Notes under the pieces: model-generated | What the model saw: the letters and a program-made list of their open reading frames with translations, nothing else | Database searches by the model: none | What the model was told of the DNA's origin: nothing | In this document: positions 44,923 to 54,826 of the stretch, piece by piece | How positions within the stretch are numbered: the stretch's first letter is position 1 | How the letters are laid out: each line of letters starts with the position of its first letter | Source of the DNA: Bacillota bacterium | GTDB lineage: Bacteria > Bacillota > Desulfotomaculia > Desulfotomaculales > Desulfohalotomaculaceae | Assembly: GCA_009711615.1 (NCBI GenBank) | Contig: VENI01000008.1 | Span: 32,001 to 96,000, forward strand | DNA: 64,000 bases | Reading direction: 5' to 3' | Translations under genes and position numbers: made by a program

Positions 44923-47900
44923 TTATTCATGTATCTGAACATCGACAGCATTGTCTTCACTTCTAACTTCATATCGTTTTTCAGGCTTTCTATATACATT
45001 GACCAACTGATGACTTGTTGAAAACGAATTATCCTCAAGATAACTGTTGCTTCCGAAAATCATTTCTTCGATATACCGCGATTCTCGCTCAATCCAATCT
45101 GGCTGTTTCTTGCATAATTTTTCGATTCTTTTTATCATTGTGAGATTGCTAACATTTTCAGTAGAATCGTCCGGCATAATTATAAACAAATAATCTCTAG
45201 CACGACTAATAGAGACATTTACGATGTTAAGTTTATTGAGAAACATATCCTTTGAAGTCGATATTGACGGTGGCGGGTTGAATAGTGCGATAATAATGTC
45301 GCATTCATCACCTTGGAATCCGTGAATAGTCCCTACTTGAACATCAACATTCTTAGGGATCGTGAAAGAGGCCATTAACTTATCTATCAAGTCAGACTGA
45401 GCACGATACGGCGCAATCAAGCCTATACGAAAATACTCATCTCCATTTGCCATTTCAAGGAGAGAAGACATGTACTTTACGAACTCAAATGCAAAAAGTG
45501 CGGAATACACCTGATAATTACTCTTGCTTTGTAGACGTTTCGGACGATAAATGCTCTCGTATTTACTTACAGGAAATTTTATGATATTTAATGGCTTTAT
45601 ATCAATGAAGTCTTCAATAAGTAATGGTCGTCTATTATCTGTTGTACGGTTATGATGTAACACACCGCCATATGCAAACTGGCTGAACACTTCGCCAATT
45701 TCGGGAATGCTTCTATATTGAGTGGTCAGGAGTTCGACCTGGTACTGGTAGGGAATCGTTAAAGGTTGGGTAAACGATTTGAGTTCCACCATAGTGTAGA
45801 TGTTTTCGTTTTTCCAGATGTCTACGGTGGTAATCGGCTCTATCTGGAATGGGTCTCCCGCGATGATGAACTTCTTAGGTGTCTTCTTGTAAATTGGGAA
45901 AATGATATTGACCAGCGGAATCATAGACGCTTCGTCAATGATGATATAGTCCCACATTAGCGCACTCAAATGAAGCCTCGTGTTTTCGTCCGGCAGGAAG
46001 TAATCATAGGGGAAACGGGCAATTGTCGTAACCGTCACATTTCTTGGGAAAGTTCGAATATCAAAAGTCTTATCACTGAAAACCCCGCTCTGTTCAATGA
46101 TGCTGTCGTTAGTTGCCCCGAAGCGGACAAGCCAGTTAGTGTAACTGTGGTCTGCTCCCATGCTCTCCATAAGACGGCGTACAAGTACATCCGCCGCTTT
46201 GTTTGTCGGGGTCAAGACAAGAACTTTCAAATCCTCGTCTTCCAGCATAATGGGGAGAATAACCTCTCTCGCCAGATGAGTTGTTTTGCCGGTTCCGGGG
46301 GGGCCAAAAACGAACTCGATATTTTCGCATAGGTTGCTCTGCATATCGTAGTCGTCATCGAAATCCAGTTTATTAAATGCTTTCCGCAGTTCCTCCATTA
46401 GGAATACGGGGTTTTTTGCCTCTATTCTTGCTTCTTTGACGAGTGATAAATCCACCCCGTCTATGTTCGCGTTTGTCCTCAGTTTCGCCCTTAATGTGTA
46501 TGATTTTACGTTAACAACTTCAACTGCGACTTTTACCATCGACTGATTTGCAAAATGCAATTCAAGTGGAATATCCGCAAGGTCTTCCATAGACTGGGGG
46601 ATATAGCGGTTTGGATGCTTCAAGATAAGGGTTCGTGACGTGCCTTCCTCACGTTCTACCTTTGAGAAAGATATGGAAATCTCCCTACTGTTGGCGTTAT
46701 TCTCACCGCTGTTCAGAGATTCCATTTCAAGTAAAGCCTTGAACCACCCATAAGAATACTTGTCTGCATTGAGAGCTTGTTGAGTTAAATCTTCAAGATA
46801 AGCAATTTCTCTAATTTCCCGTTCACTTCGTTCTTTTGCTTGTTCAATTTTCCTACTGAAATCAACCGATGGCTTTAAATAATCATCCTCGTCGGCAACG
46901 GATGAACTTTCTTTGTCATCGGCTGGAGTGCCCGTTTTCTGTTTAGGTGCGGAAGTTGCTCTCTTGGAAATTTCCTTTGCGACGCGAGAAACAGATGGGT
47001 TGACAGTGGTAGCTTGATCATCCAGCATATCATCACTATCGTCCTCATCATTATTGCCCGCACATTTTTTGGCACGATATTCTTCAGCAGCCCGCGCCAG
47101 CACTTGCGGCGGTACATCCGTATAGGCATCAGCAAACTCTATTTTTGCCCGTTGCTCGTCGGTTAAATAGTCGTCGTCCTCATTTTCATCGATTTCTTCC
47201 AATATGCCTAAAAAATGGATTAGTTCTTTGGCTTCGTCACTCGAAGTGTCATATTGCTGAGAAATCGTTTGCAGAGTCAAATTGTCTGCAGAAACAAATT
47301 CGTCATCAATGTTCAATAGCCACGGTTTTGTGCGTAGTCGCCGTGCTTCAAACGATTCAAACAATTCACTTTCATAACGACGATAGAAATATTCATAAGT
47401 CCCGTATATTACATCCTTAAAGTGTTTCCAGCGTGAACATTTAGAAGATATTATCTTCAACAATTGATTCCATAGGGCAACGGATGTTTTGGGGGTCACA
47501 TTATTAATTACTTGTTTGCTCCCGTCAATATAGCGGTCTGTCCACTCCCGTGTATGCATATTGTAATACGCGGGCTGATTCCATTCATATGACGGTTTAA
47601 GCTTATATGCTTGTTCCTCGGTTAATTTTCGTTCGATAATAATTGTTTCTTTTTTTACGCCAAGTTCAGTCAGAAAACTCTCTAAGTAAGTAATATCTTT
47701 CTCATCAACAATGGACATATACTCAGCTAAATCAACAAATCGGGTATCTGGCTTCGGCTCGAAGTATTTCTTCATATCTTCCATAGGCCAGTAGAGGTCG
47801 CTCGCTTTCCCACGATAAACCGTGTCATCTTCAGCAGATCTATAGCTAACGAATTCGCAATCCCTAATTAAATCTATGTAGTCCTCGATCTCTGACTGCG

Positions 47901-49716
47901 GACACTCTTTATAATACTTAAAGAAGTTTCGAAAATGCGGGTCGGTATAAATCTCTTTAGCATCCTGATATTGCGGCAGAATAATATTGTAAATCTCATC
48001 TCGTAGCGAAGGTTCCTTTATACCTAGTCGTTGAATTAACTCGACCGTGTCTTCCTTATCTAAGAGAGCTTCATTAATGGTTTCGTAGCCGCTGACATCT
48101 TCAGAGGGAAGGAACAGTATGGCTTGTCCATTATCGTCAAAAGCGGCAAAAGCCCTATTGTCTTGATTTAGGAAAACCGGCTTGGTCTTTATTAGTTTTG
48201 TCCGGACATCCGTGCCAGAAACCCATTTGTAAAAGCTGTGTAACCAGTCAATTGTCTGTGCTTCAATGAATGTTGATGAAACACCACTTTTAGAGGTTCC
48301 GTCTTGATAAGTCCAACCTTCAAGAATATCTTCTTCGTTTAACCAAGCATTAGTAATTGAATCAATATATTCAGTAAGTGCTTTGTTCTTACGTAAAGTT
48401 TCCTGCCGACCAAAAGATGTGAAAACCCATTTGGCGTTCTCGTCTTCGCACAATGTAGCCAACTGCTTATTTGAAAATACCTCGGCAATTTGAGGAACGA
48501 ACGCCCAGTATGCATTTTGCATTGATATAAATCCATCAAAAGCTGGTAACAAGTCCTCGTTACTCATCTTTCCCAGAATAGCTGTATAAAATGGCTTGAA
48601 TGAAATTTTCCTTTTGTCGTTCACATCGCCAAAAGTTCCTTCGTCATAAGGAATAATGTCAAATATCTCATCATTAATAAGTGGATAACCATTTGCTTGA
48701 CCAATATCTCTAAGATAAACAAGACTATCCGCCGCCAAAGCAGACAATAATTCAATCATATCTTTATTATGCTGAACAGCTGCCCGGATACCCTCGCGGC
48801 TGTCAGTAAGCAAGAACGGTGCGTGAATAATGAAGTTCAGACCGGTTACCTCTTTTGTCGGGAAGAAGCAAAAGGCTGAATGGTGTTCTGCGGTCAGATT
48901 TCCTTTTTCATCGAGAAAGAAACCGACTGAATATCTATGTCCATTACCGTCTTTGCGTGAAAACAACCACAGCCTATCGTCATAGATTTCATCACCATCA
49001 TTTTGCGTAAGGCAAATAAGCTCCCCAACTGTTAAGCCGAATTGCTGCTTTTGCTCTATGAATTTACCGTATAATCCCAATGCGCCAGGGATTTCTAGCG
49101 AAATATTCTCAAGATGTGACAAAAACAAAAGCGGGTAATCTAACGAACGAAGTTTCTCAGAAATATCCTCATATGCCTCCGCTGCAATTCGCTCTGTGTG
49201 GTCAAACGGAAAAACAAATAATGTTTCGTCTGTTTTCCTGCCAAAAAAATCTTCACTAATTTTTGTCGGTACGATAAAACGATCTATTTTAAAAAAGATG
49301 TTCGGGTCATAAATATGCGGTGTTGATGTGTATTGAAACACCGACTTAAATCCAACACCAAATTTACCTATTGAGGCTTCACGTTTATTAGAGTTAGCAA
49401 TTGACGTTATTGCGTTAATATCGCCTAACGCATTGTTTGCGGAATCTTCTGCTTCAGTTGCTGGATTGGATATAGAAAATCGCCGTGATCCGTTATGCGC
49501 AAAGATTAATTTATCTTTATGCAACACAAAGCGAGCCGATGTTGCTTTTGCATCATCAGCGTTTTGGAGCAACTCATATATAAAGTGCGCTTGGTCGGAA
49601 TACTTCTCAACAACACTGTTCTTTACTCCGCGCAATGCAGGATCATCTAGAGCGTCAGCAAGACGCTCTCTGTGATTTGATAATTCGACAAAATAAATCT
49701 CTTCCTGAGTGTTCAT
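44923..49716 (-). CDS. Giant sacsin/HSP90-like ATPase fused to an SF1 helicase
   Basis: The 1597-residue protein has two ATPase parts. The N-terminal GHKL/sacsin-like domain shows ELLQNADDA (48-56) and GKFGVGFKSVFQY (117-129), with LTDSREGI later. A long helical middle includes an acidic, disordered segment (about 860-960). The C-terminal DNA2/UPF1-like SF1 helicase has Walker A GPPGTGKT (about 1136), IIDEASMIPL (about 1257), GDPFQIEPI (about 1285), HGFQGDECD (about 1462) and SISRARDYLFI (about 1500). The combination suits an ATP-driven sensor-remodeller acting on nucleic acid. GGGGGAAG precedes the ATG. It is the first and largest gene of the run and is intact. Confidence 0.85.
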   Translation of the reverse strand: MNTQEEIYFVELSNHRERLADALDDPALRGVKNSVVEKYSDQAHFIYELLQNADDAKATSARFVLHKDKLIFAHNGSRRFSISNPATEAEDSANNALGDINAITSIANSNKREASIGKFGVGFKSVFQYTSTPHIYDPNIFFKIDRFIVPTKISEDFFGRKTDETLFVFPFDHTERIAAEAYEDISEKLRSLDYPLLFLSHLENISLEIPGALGLYGKFIEQKQQFGLTVGELICLTQNDGDEIYDDRLWLFSRKDGNGHRYSVGFFLDEKGNLTAEHHSAFCFFPTKEVTGLNFIIHAPFLLTDSREGIRAAVQHNKDMIELLSALAADSLVYLRDIGQANGYPLINDEIFDIIPYDEGTFGDVNDKRKISFKPFYTAILGKMSNEDLLPAFDGFISMQNAYWAFVPQIAEVFSNKQLATLCEDENAKWVFTSFGRQETLRKNKALTEYIDSITNAWLNEEDILEGWTYQDGTSKSGVSSTFIEAQTIDWLHSFYKWVSGTDVRTKLIKTKPVFLNQDNRAFAAFDDNGQAILFLPSEDVSGYETINEALLDKEDTVELIQRLGIKEPSLRDEIYNIILPQYQDAKEIYTDPHFRNFFKYYKECPQSEIEDYIDLIRDCEFVSYRSAEDDTVYRGKASDLYWPMEDMKKYFEPKPDTRFVDLAEYMSIVDEKDITYLESFLTELGVKKETIIIERKLTEEQAYKLKPSYEWNQPAYYNMHTREWTDRYIDGSKQVINNVTPKTSVALWNQLLKIISSKCSRWKHFKDVIYGTYEYFYRRYESELFESFEARRLRTKPWLLNIDDEFVSADNLTLQTISQQYDTSSDEAKELIHFLGILEEIDENEDDDYLTDEQRAKIEFADAYTDVPPQVLARAAEEYRAKKCAGNNDEDDSDDMLDDQATTVNPSVSRVAKEISKRATSAPKQKTGTPADDKESSSVADEDDYLKPSVDFSRKIEQAKERSEREIREIAYLEDLTQQALNADKYSYGWFKALLEMESLNSGENNANSREISISFSKVEREEGTSRTLILKHPNRYIPQSMEDLADIPLELHFANQSMVKVAVEVVNVKSYTLRAKLRTNANIDGVDLSLVKEARIEAKNPVFLMEELRKAFNKLDFDDDYDMQSNLCENIEFVFGPPGTGKTTHLAREVILPIMLEDEDLKVLVLTPTNKAADVLVRRLMESMGADHSYTNWLVRFGATNDSIIEQSGVFSDKTFDIRTFPRNVTVTTIARFPYDYFLPDENTRLHLSALMWDYIIIDEASMIPLVNIIFPIYKKTPKKFIIAGDPFQIEPITTVDIWKNENIYTMVELKSFTQPLTIPYQYQVELLTTQYRSIPEIGEVFSQFAYGGVLHHNRTTDNRRPLLIEDFIDIKPLNIIKFPVSKYESIYRPKRLQSKSNYQVYSALFAFEFVKYMSSLLEMANGDEYFRIGLIAPYRAQSDLIDKLMASFTIPKNVDVQVGTIHGFQGDECDIIIALFNPPPSISTSKDMFLNKLNIVNVSISRARDYLFIIMPDDSTENVSNLTMIKRIEKLCKKQPDWIERESRYIEEMIFGSNSYLEDNSFSTSHQLVNVYRKPEKRYEVRSEDNAVDVQIHE

Positions 49717-49986
49717 TGATACTTCCCCCTAAATCAATTACAGAGTTTATCGTTAACATTGGCAGATAAGGTGGCTATCATCGAATAAGGTCGCGAGGTA
49801 AATAAGCTGATTCCTCGATTATTCATGTTTTAAAAAATATGGATGCATCTGACTAATTAAATAAATACACCCATATTATACTATATTAAAGTATTCAATT
49901 TCATTATTAAAACCTATGTTATAACATCTCTCAAAACTAAATGCCAGATTTCAAAGGAAATTTTTTTACTGCTCATTAACCTTTTT

Positions 49987-50568
49987 TTAACTATATCTTT
50001 TTTCTGTGACTGACTCACTTACCATGCAGTACATTTTCTCTACACCATTTTTTGAAGCTTCAAAGTTATATGCATTATCCATGCTGATTCCAATGCTACC
50101 CGCCTCTTTTGCAGCATCAATGTTTGCACCAAGGAAGATAAACTCCCAACCATATTTCTCCTGCTGGTGTATTATAAGCTCTTTTACTTTCTCGCAGGAG
50201 AATTCCCGACTGGCATTTTCCAAACCGTCTGTTGTGATAACGAATATAATCTTACTCGGCCTTTTATCCTCACTTGTTTTTGAAAACCTATAACCCATAT
50301 CTAAAATAGTCTTTCCCACTGCATCTAACAGGGCTGTACACCCTCTTACAAAATACTCCTTATCAGTCAATCTTGCTTTCCTTGCATCAAGCCCATTCCA
50401 TAATATCTCATACTGATTATCAAATAGGACTGCTGTAACATTTGTTTCTCCTAATTGGCTCTGTTTCTCTATAAAAGCATTAAATCCACCAATGGTATCG
50501 CTTTCAAGACCTTTCATAGACCCGCTCCGGTCAAGCAGGAAAACAATTTCTGTTAATTTCCTATTCAT
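49987..50568 (-). CDS. von Willebrand factor A domain protein
   Basis: The 193-residue protein is a single vWA domain with the MIDAS motif LDRSGSMKG (residues 12-20), the GCTALLDAVG segment carrying the third ligand and ITTDGLENAS near residue 110. It has no signal or membrane segment, so it is cytoplasmic. Such stand-alone vWA proteins work with AAA+ ATPases or in stress (Ter-like) clusters. AAAGGA precedes the ATG. It is divergent, with a 96-base gap, from a HTH-protein gene; the two are probably one module. Function unknown. Confidence 0.85.
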   Translation of the reverse strand: MNRKLTEIVFLLDRSGSMKGLESDTIGGFNAFIEKQSQLGETNVTAVLFDNQYEILWNGLDARKARLTDKEYFVRGCTALLDAVGKTILDMGYRFSKTSEDKRPSKIIFVITTDGLENASREFSCEKVKELIIHQQEKYGWEFIFLGANIDAAKEAGSIGISMDNAYNFEASKNGVEKMYCMVSESVTEKRYS

Positions 50569-50664
50569 TCATATCATCCTTTCGAATTAGTTGATGATAT
50601 AATATTAACTGGGATTTACTTGGAATTGGTCGCCCCATAAGCGACATTTTGGGGGTTGGGCATT

Positions 50665-51171
50665 ATGCTTGAAAAAAAGCTGTTAATAGAATTACAGGAA
50701 TATGTAGAAAGAAACTTATTCAGGTTAAATTTTTCTTTTTGTGAATCCCCAAAATATTCAGAAGAAGAGCTTTGTATAGATGCACTTCCTATGGAAATGG
50801 AAGCTTTTATTAAAAAGAAACGTAAGCCAACCTTTAGTCAGGTGCTGTTTAGTTTCATTGATAAAAAAGGGGCAAGTGACTCGGATATTTATAAAAGAGC
50901 CGGAATCGACCGCAGACACTTTTCCAAAATACGTTCCAACCCAGATTATAGGCCGGGGAAAAATACTACTATTGCACTGGCTATGGCCCTTGAACTTAAC
51001 AAAAATCAAACCGATCAGCTATTAAGTACTGCTGGCTACTCCTTGTCTGAAAGCGATACCTTCGATTTGGTTATTCGTTTCTGTCTAGAGAAAAAAATAT
51101 ATTCTATGCATGATGTTAATCAGGCTTTGGATTACTTTAGTCTAAAGCCCTTGGCGGGAGTGATAGAATAA
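50665..51171 (+). CDS. HTH (XRE-like) protein paired with the vWA gene
   Basis: The 168-residue protein has a central helix-turn-helix region (SFIDKKGASDSDIYKRAGID, then FSKIRSN...TTIALAMALELN) in the style of lambda-repressor-like domains. N- and C-terminal helical parts (VNQALDYFSLKPL) flank it. The ATG at 50665 is preferred over an upstream TTG because GGGGGT lies at a proper distance. Divergent position to the vWA gene suggests that it regulates that gene or works with its product (inference). Confidence 0.65.
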   Translation: MLEKKLLIELQEYVERNLFRLNFSFCESPKYSEEELCIDALPMEMEAFIKKKRKPTFSQVLFSFIDKKGASDSDIYKRAGIDRRHFSKIRSNPDYRPGKNTTIALAMALELNKNQTDQLLSTAGYSLSESDTFDLVIRFCLEKKIYSMHDVNQALDYFSLKPLAGVIE

Positions 51172-51178
51172 AAAATAA

Positions 51179-51212
51179 GCCGACCAAGGTGAACACAAAC
51201 ACCTCAGTCGGC
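51179..51212. terminator. Bidirectional terminator
   Basis: The stem GCCGAC / GTCGGC with an inner GTG / CAC pairing lies between convergent genes (HTH gene and serine recombinase), with A and T runs outside. Confidence 0.7.
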
Positions 51213-51224
51213 CTATATTTTGAC

Positions 51225-52637
51225 TTATTTAATTTGACATTCAATCTCCGTCCCATCCAGTAATGAAAATATGGCCTTACCATCTTCAAACACCGTTATC
51301 TTCTCAACCAGTGCAAAATACAAATCCAAATTAAACTCTGTTATTGGCGTGGCTTTCCTGATAATTTCAATAAAATGGTTTGCTTTATATCTTTCTAGTA
51401 GGTTTTCACTGTTTAGTTTATCTTTCCATTTTTCCATAAAGTAATCTTTATTTTCGAGTATAGCATTAAAAGTGTTTACGAAAGCCTGGTATAAAATTTT
51501 ATCAGCCACATGTTTGTTGTCACAGCACTTTTTTCCTTTAGCGATGTACTTTTTGTTACACCGCCATACAATTTTTCTAAACCTGTCATCGTTAGAATTC
51601 CATACTTTTCTGCCAAAGATGCTGCCGCATTTCCCGCATATCACCCTGCCTGCAAAAGGATTATCTACTGTAGCATAATCTACTTTTTTAATGTCATGTT
51701 CCTCTGCAAAGGCTCTTCTTCTCTCCATTTCAAGCTGGACCGCTTCCCACATGTCCTTATCGATAATGGCCGGGTGGCTCTCTTCTACATAATACCGGGG
51801 AATCTGCCCTGTGTTTACCACTCGTTTCTTTGTCAGAAAATCTACCGTGTAGGTTTTTTGAAGAAGGGCATCGCCTTTATATTTTTCATTTTGAAGCATA
51901 TTTCTAATGCTGCTTTCATACCACTTTGCTTTCCCGTTCCAGTTTGGTACCCCTTCTGCCTCTAACTCCCTGGCTATCCTGTTTGGTCCCTTGCCATCAA
52001 GGTAATCCTTATATATCCTTCTGACTATCTTGGCCTGTTGTTCATTAATAACAAGGTCCCCATCCTCATCCTTGTCGTAACCCAGAAACTTAGTATGATT
52101 GACAGCAACCTTGCCCTGCTCAAATCGCCTTCTAATTCCCCATGTGGAGTTCTCAGAAATTGATCGGCTCTCATCTTGAGCGAGGCTGGAAAGAATGCTT
52201 AGCAGGACTTCCCCTTTACTATCTAAGGTGTTAATATTTTCTTTTTCAAAAACGACCCCAATGCCTAAGTCTTTAAGCTGCCGGACATAATTTAAGCAGT
52301 CTAAGGTGTTTCTTGCAAACCTTGATATGGATTTAGTAATAATCATATCAATTTTTCCGGTCTTACAGTCCTCAATCATTTTATTGAACTGCTCTCTCTT
52401 CTTAGTGTTGGTACCAGAGATACCCTCATCTGCATAAATGCCAGCATATTCATAATCAGGATGGTTAGAAATGTAACCAGTATAATATTTAACCTGTGCT
52501 TCATAACTTGATAACTGTTCTAACTGGTCTGTCGAAACCCGGCAATAGGCCGCCATCTTCTTTTTCTGTGGTTTTAACCTTTCCGCGGTGCTCTGATTGT
52601 TTACCCTTGCGGGTATAACTGTAATGTTTTTTGCCAT
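51225..52637 (-). CDS. Large serine recombinase (integrase/resolvase family)
   Basis: The 470-residue protein has a resolvase domain with YCRVSTDQLEQ (catalytic Ser of the CRVS motif, about residue 35), TKSISRFARNT, then the Recombinase domain (KFLGYDKDEDGDLVINEQQA) and a zinc ribbon (CGKCG...C...C). A coiled segment follows. It performs site-specific integration or excision without a host recombinase. AAGGAGG precedes the ATG. The gene start overlaps the end of the preceding recombinase ORF. Intact. Confidence 0.93.
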   Translation of the reverse strand: MAKNITVIPARVNNQSTAERLKPQKKKMAAYCRVSTDQLEQLSSYEAQVKYYTGYISNHPDYEYAGIYADEGISGTNTKKREQFNKMIEDCKTGKIDMIITKSISRFARNTLDCLNYVRQLKDLGIGVVFEKENINTLDSKGEVLLSILSSLAQDESRSISENSTWGIRRRFEQGKVAVNHTKFLGYDKDEDGDLVINEQQAKIVRRIYKDYLDGKGPNRIARELEAEGVPNWNGKAKWYESSIRNMLQNEKYKGDALLQKTYTVDFLTKKRVVNTGQIPRYYVEESHPAIIDKDMWEAVQLEMERRRAFAEEHDIKKVDYATVDNPFAGRVICGKCGSIFGRKVWNSNDDRFRKIVWRCNKKYIAKGKKCCDNKHVADKILYQAFVNTFNAILENKDYFMEKWKDKLNSENLLERYKANHFIEIIRKATPITEFNLDLYFALVEKITVFEDGKAIFSLLDGTEIECQIK

Positions 52638-53777
52638 CCTTTCTAACCTCCTTTATAATGGTTTCTTCCTTTATATTCAGCCTGCTAACCACTTCATCAT
52701 CTATACTAGTTCCTGCGCAGGCACATTTTCCATTTTTAATATAGTTACTGCATTGCCATACTATTTTTTTGTAGGAAAGTTTACTGTTCCAAGTCCTGCG
52801 TCTTAATGTAGCACCACATTTACCGCAGTAAAGCATTCCCGTTAGAGGGTATCGATTAAGGTGTTTCCTTTGATGCCTTTCGCTTCAGCTCTTAATTTCA
52901 TTTCCACACTAACTGCTTCCCACATTTCCTTTGTAACAATTGGTTGATGGTTATCTTCTATATAATAGCTTTCTACTTGACCGTTGTTTGGTACTGTCCC
53001 TTTCTTTAAATGATCCGGAGTATAATACTTTTGCAGTATGGCATCTCCTTTATATTTTTCGTTCTTAAGAATGTTCAAGACTGTGCTTTCATGCCATCTG
53101 CCCCCTGCAACAGTCGATATTCCATCTGCATTCAATTCCTTGGCTATGGTAAATACCCCTTTGCCCTCTAGATAATCATTAAAAATTCTTTTAACTACTT
53201 TTGCTTGGTTTTGGTTTATAACCAAATTACCGTTATCGTCCTTATCGTAGCCCAGAAACCTTGTGGTGTTAATTATCAACTCCCCTCGCTCAAATTTCTT
53301 TTTTACCCTCCATTTGAGGTTGTCACTGACATTTTTACTTTCTTCCTGGGCAAAAGAAGAGAGGACGGTAAGCATTAACTCACCGTCCCCTGATAAGGTA
53401 TTTATATTTTCTTTTTCAAATCTTACTTCAACACCTATTTCTCTTAGTTCCCTAACTGTTTGTAGCATAATCGCTGTGTTTCTGGCAAACCTTGAGATAG
53501 ATTTTGTAATAATCAAATCAATGTCACCTTGCCTTGCCAGTTCTAGCATTCGTTTAAACCATGGTCTATTTTCAATGGTTCCACTAATGCCTCGATCGGC
53601 AAACACACCAGCAAACTCATATTCAGGATTTGCTTTGATGTATCTCTCGTAATAGCTTATCTGGTTTTCTAGTGATTCACCTTGCTTTTCATGTTCACTG
53701 GAAACTCTGGCATAGGCGCATACTCTTTTCTTTGTTTCCTTGGTTTCTTCTGTTGGCGCTATGATTCTAACCCGCAT
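52501..53777 (-). pseudogene. Second large serine recombinase, frameshifted in the zinc-ribbon linker
   Basis: The ATG at 53777 with AAGGAGGG upstream gives MRVRIIAPTEETKETKKRV, then YARVSSEHEKQGE (catalytic Ser), TKSISRFARN, the Recombinase domain with FLGYDKDDNGNLVINQNQ. The frame stops at 52842, just after KGNTLIDTL. One base out of frame, RYPLTGMLYCGKCGATLRRR, the expected zinc ribbon, continues to 52501. A one-base indel near 52850 splits the gene. Its 3' end overlaps the downstream recombinase. The catalytic part is complete; the DNA-binding end is detached. Confidence 0.85.
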
Positions 53778-54826
53778 TAAGGCCCTCCTTTCTATCAATT
53801 TGGTAGTAACATATATCACTCTAAAGGCCTTTATAGTCAAGTTAATAGAGCCGTTTATTCGAACTTTATATACATCAAAACCCGCTTTTTTAAGTTTTTT
53901 AAGTGTTGCCTCCGCATTCTCTTTTTTAGAAAGAGCCCCCACCTGAACCCGGTAATATTTCTTTATTTCAGCGGGTTTTTCGGGTGAGGGTGAAATAACA
54001 GCAAGAATATCCTTATCAACCCAAGTCATAATCCCGGCTGCCTCTTCACCTGTTTTCTTATCAACCTTTTTTCCCAGCAGGACACATTGTTTGCCACCTT
54101 TAATGACAGGTTTTTCTCTAAAGCGTAATTCGGTCACCTTATGAAATGTATCCCTTTTCACCCATGCAGGAATGATAGGCCCTCCGGGATAATACTTATC
54201 TGCACTAAGTTTTATTGCCACTACGTCACCAACTGCAATGTCATTTACTTCAGCTGCTTGGCTGTTTCCCTTATTCAGTTCTGCTTTAACAGCTGTCCGG
54301 AAAGTATCCATATTCTCTCCATGCTTTGGAAACCAGTGCAGCACGTCAGCGTGGTTACTGGCAATTCCCCTTTTATGGCCTTCACTATGGCAGATGATAT
54401 CTCTTTCACTCAGTCCAAACTTCTGACAAAGCATCACACAAAGCTCAATAGCATTCTGCCATGTTTTTCTAAAGTAGGCTTCCTGTTCTGCCACGTCATA
54501 CCCCACCATATTGGCTCCAGTGGAATAAGAAAACCCACTTGGCTCACAGAGTTCAAAGCCAATGTGGGTATTGTTTGCATTACCTCCAGCGTGCCAGCCT
54601 CGGTGATTCCATGGGAGGTACTGATAAACCCCTTCATCATCAACAAAGGCATGAACGCACACCTGCCGGTTTATCTCACCGGCTTTATAAGATTTATTCC
54701 AGCGATTAAACCACTCTGCCGTCATTACACCTGGAGTTGCAGTTGAGTGCACCATAATGCCTTGGGGGTTGATCTTCCTTCCTGGTAGCAATCATTATTG
54801 GTCATATATTTTGCGGTTAGTTTCAT
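53778..54826 (-). pseudogene. Phage N-acetylmuramoyl-L-alanine amidase (endolysin), frameshifted and fused to the recombinase frame
   Basis: An amidase_2 domain is clear: GIMVHSTATPGV, VHAFVDDEGVYQYLPW, WHAGGNANNTHIGFELCEP and ICHSEGHKRGIASNHADVLHWF. Then come an SH3-like region and a SPOR-like end (YYRVQVGALSKKENAEATL). The natural start is the ATG at 54826 (MKLTAKYMTNNDCYQ, GAGGAG upstream, inside the holin gene), but the frame shifts before GRKINPQ. Its 3' end has no stop before the recombinase start, so the long ORF is an artificial fusion. The lysin is probably inactive. Confidence 0.85.

Noticed and set aside
45766-46332. Plus-strand ORFs of 64 and 120 codons opposite the giant sacsin-helicase gene.
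   Set aside because: They are antisense shadows of a clearly coding helicase region.
52501-52637. C-terminal residues after the second recombinase's zinc ribbon, in the overlap with the next gene.
   Set aside because: The sequence after YSYTRKGK is an out-of-frame reading of the start of the next recombinase, so it is probably not conserved protein.
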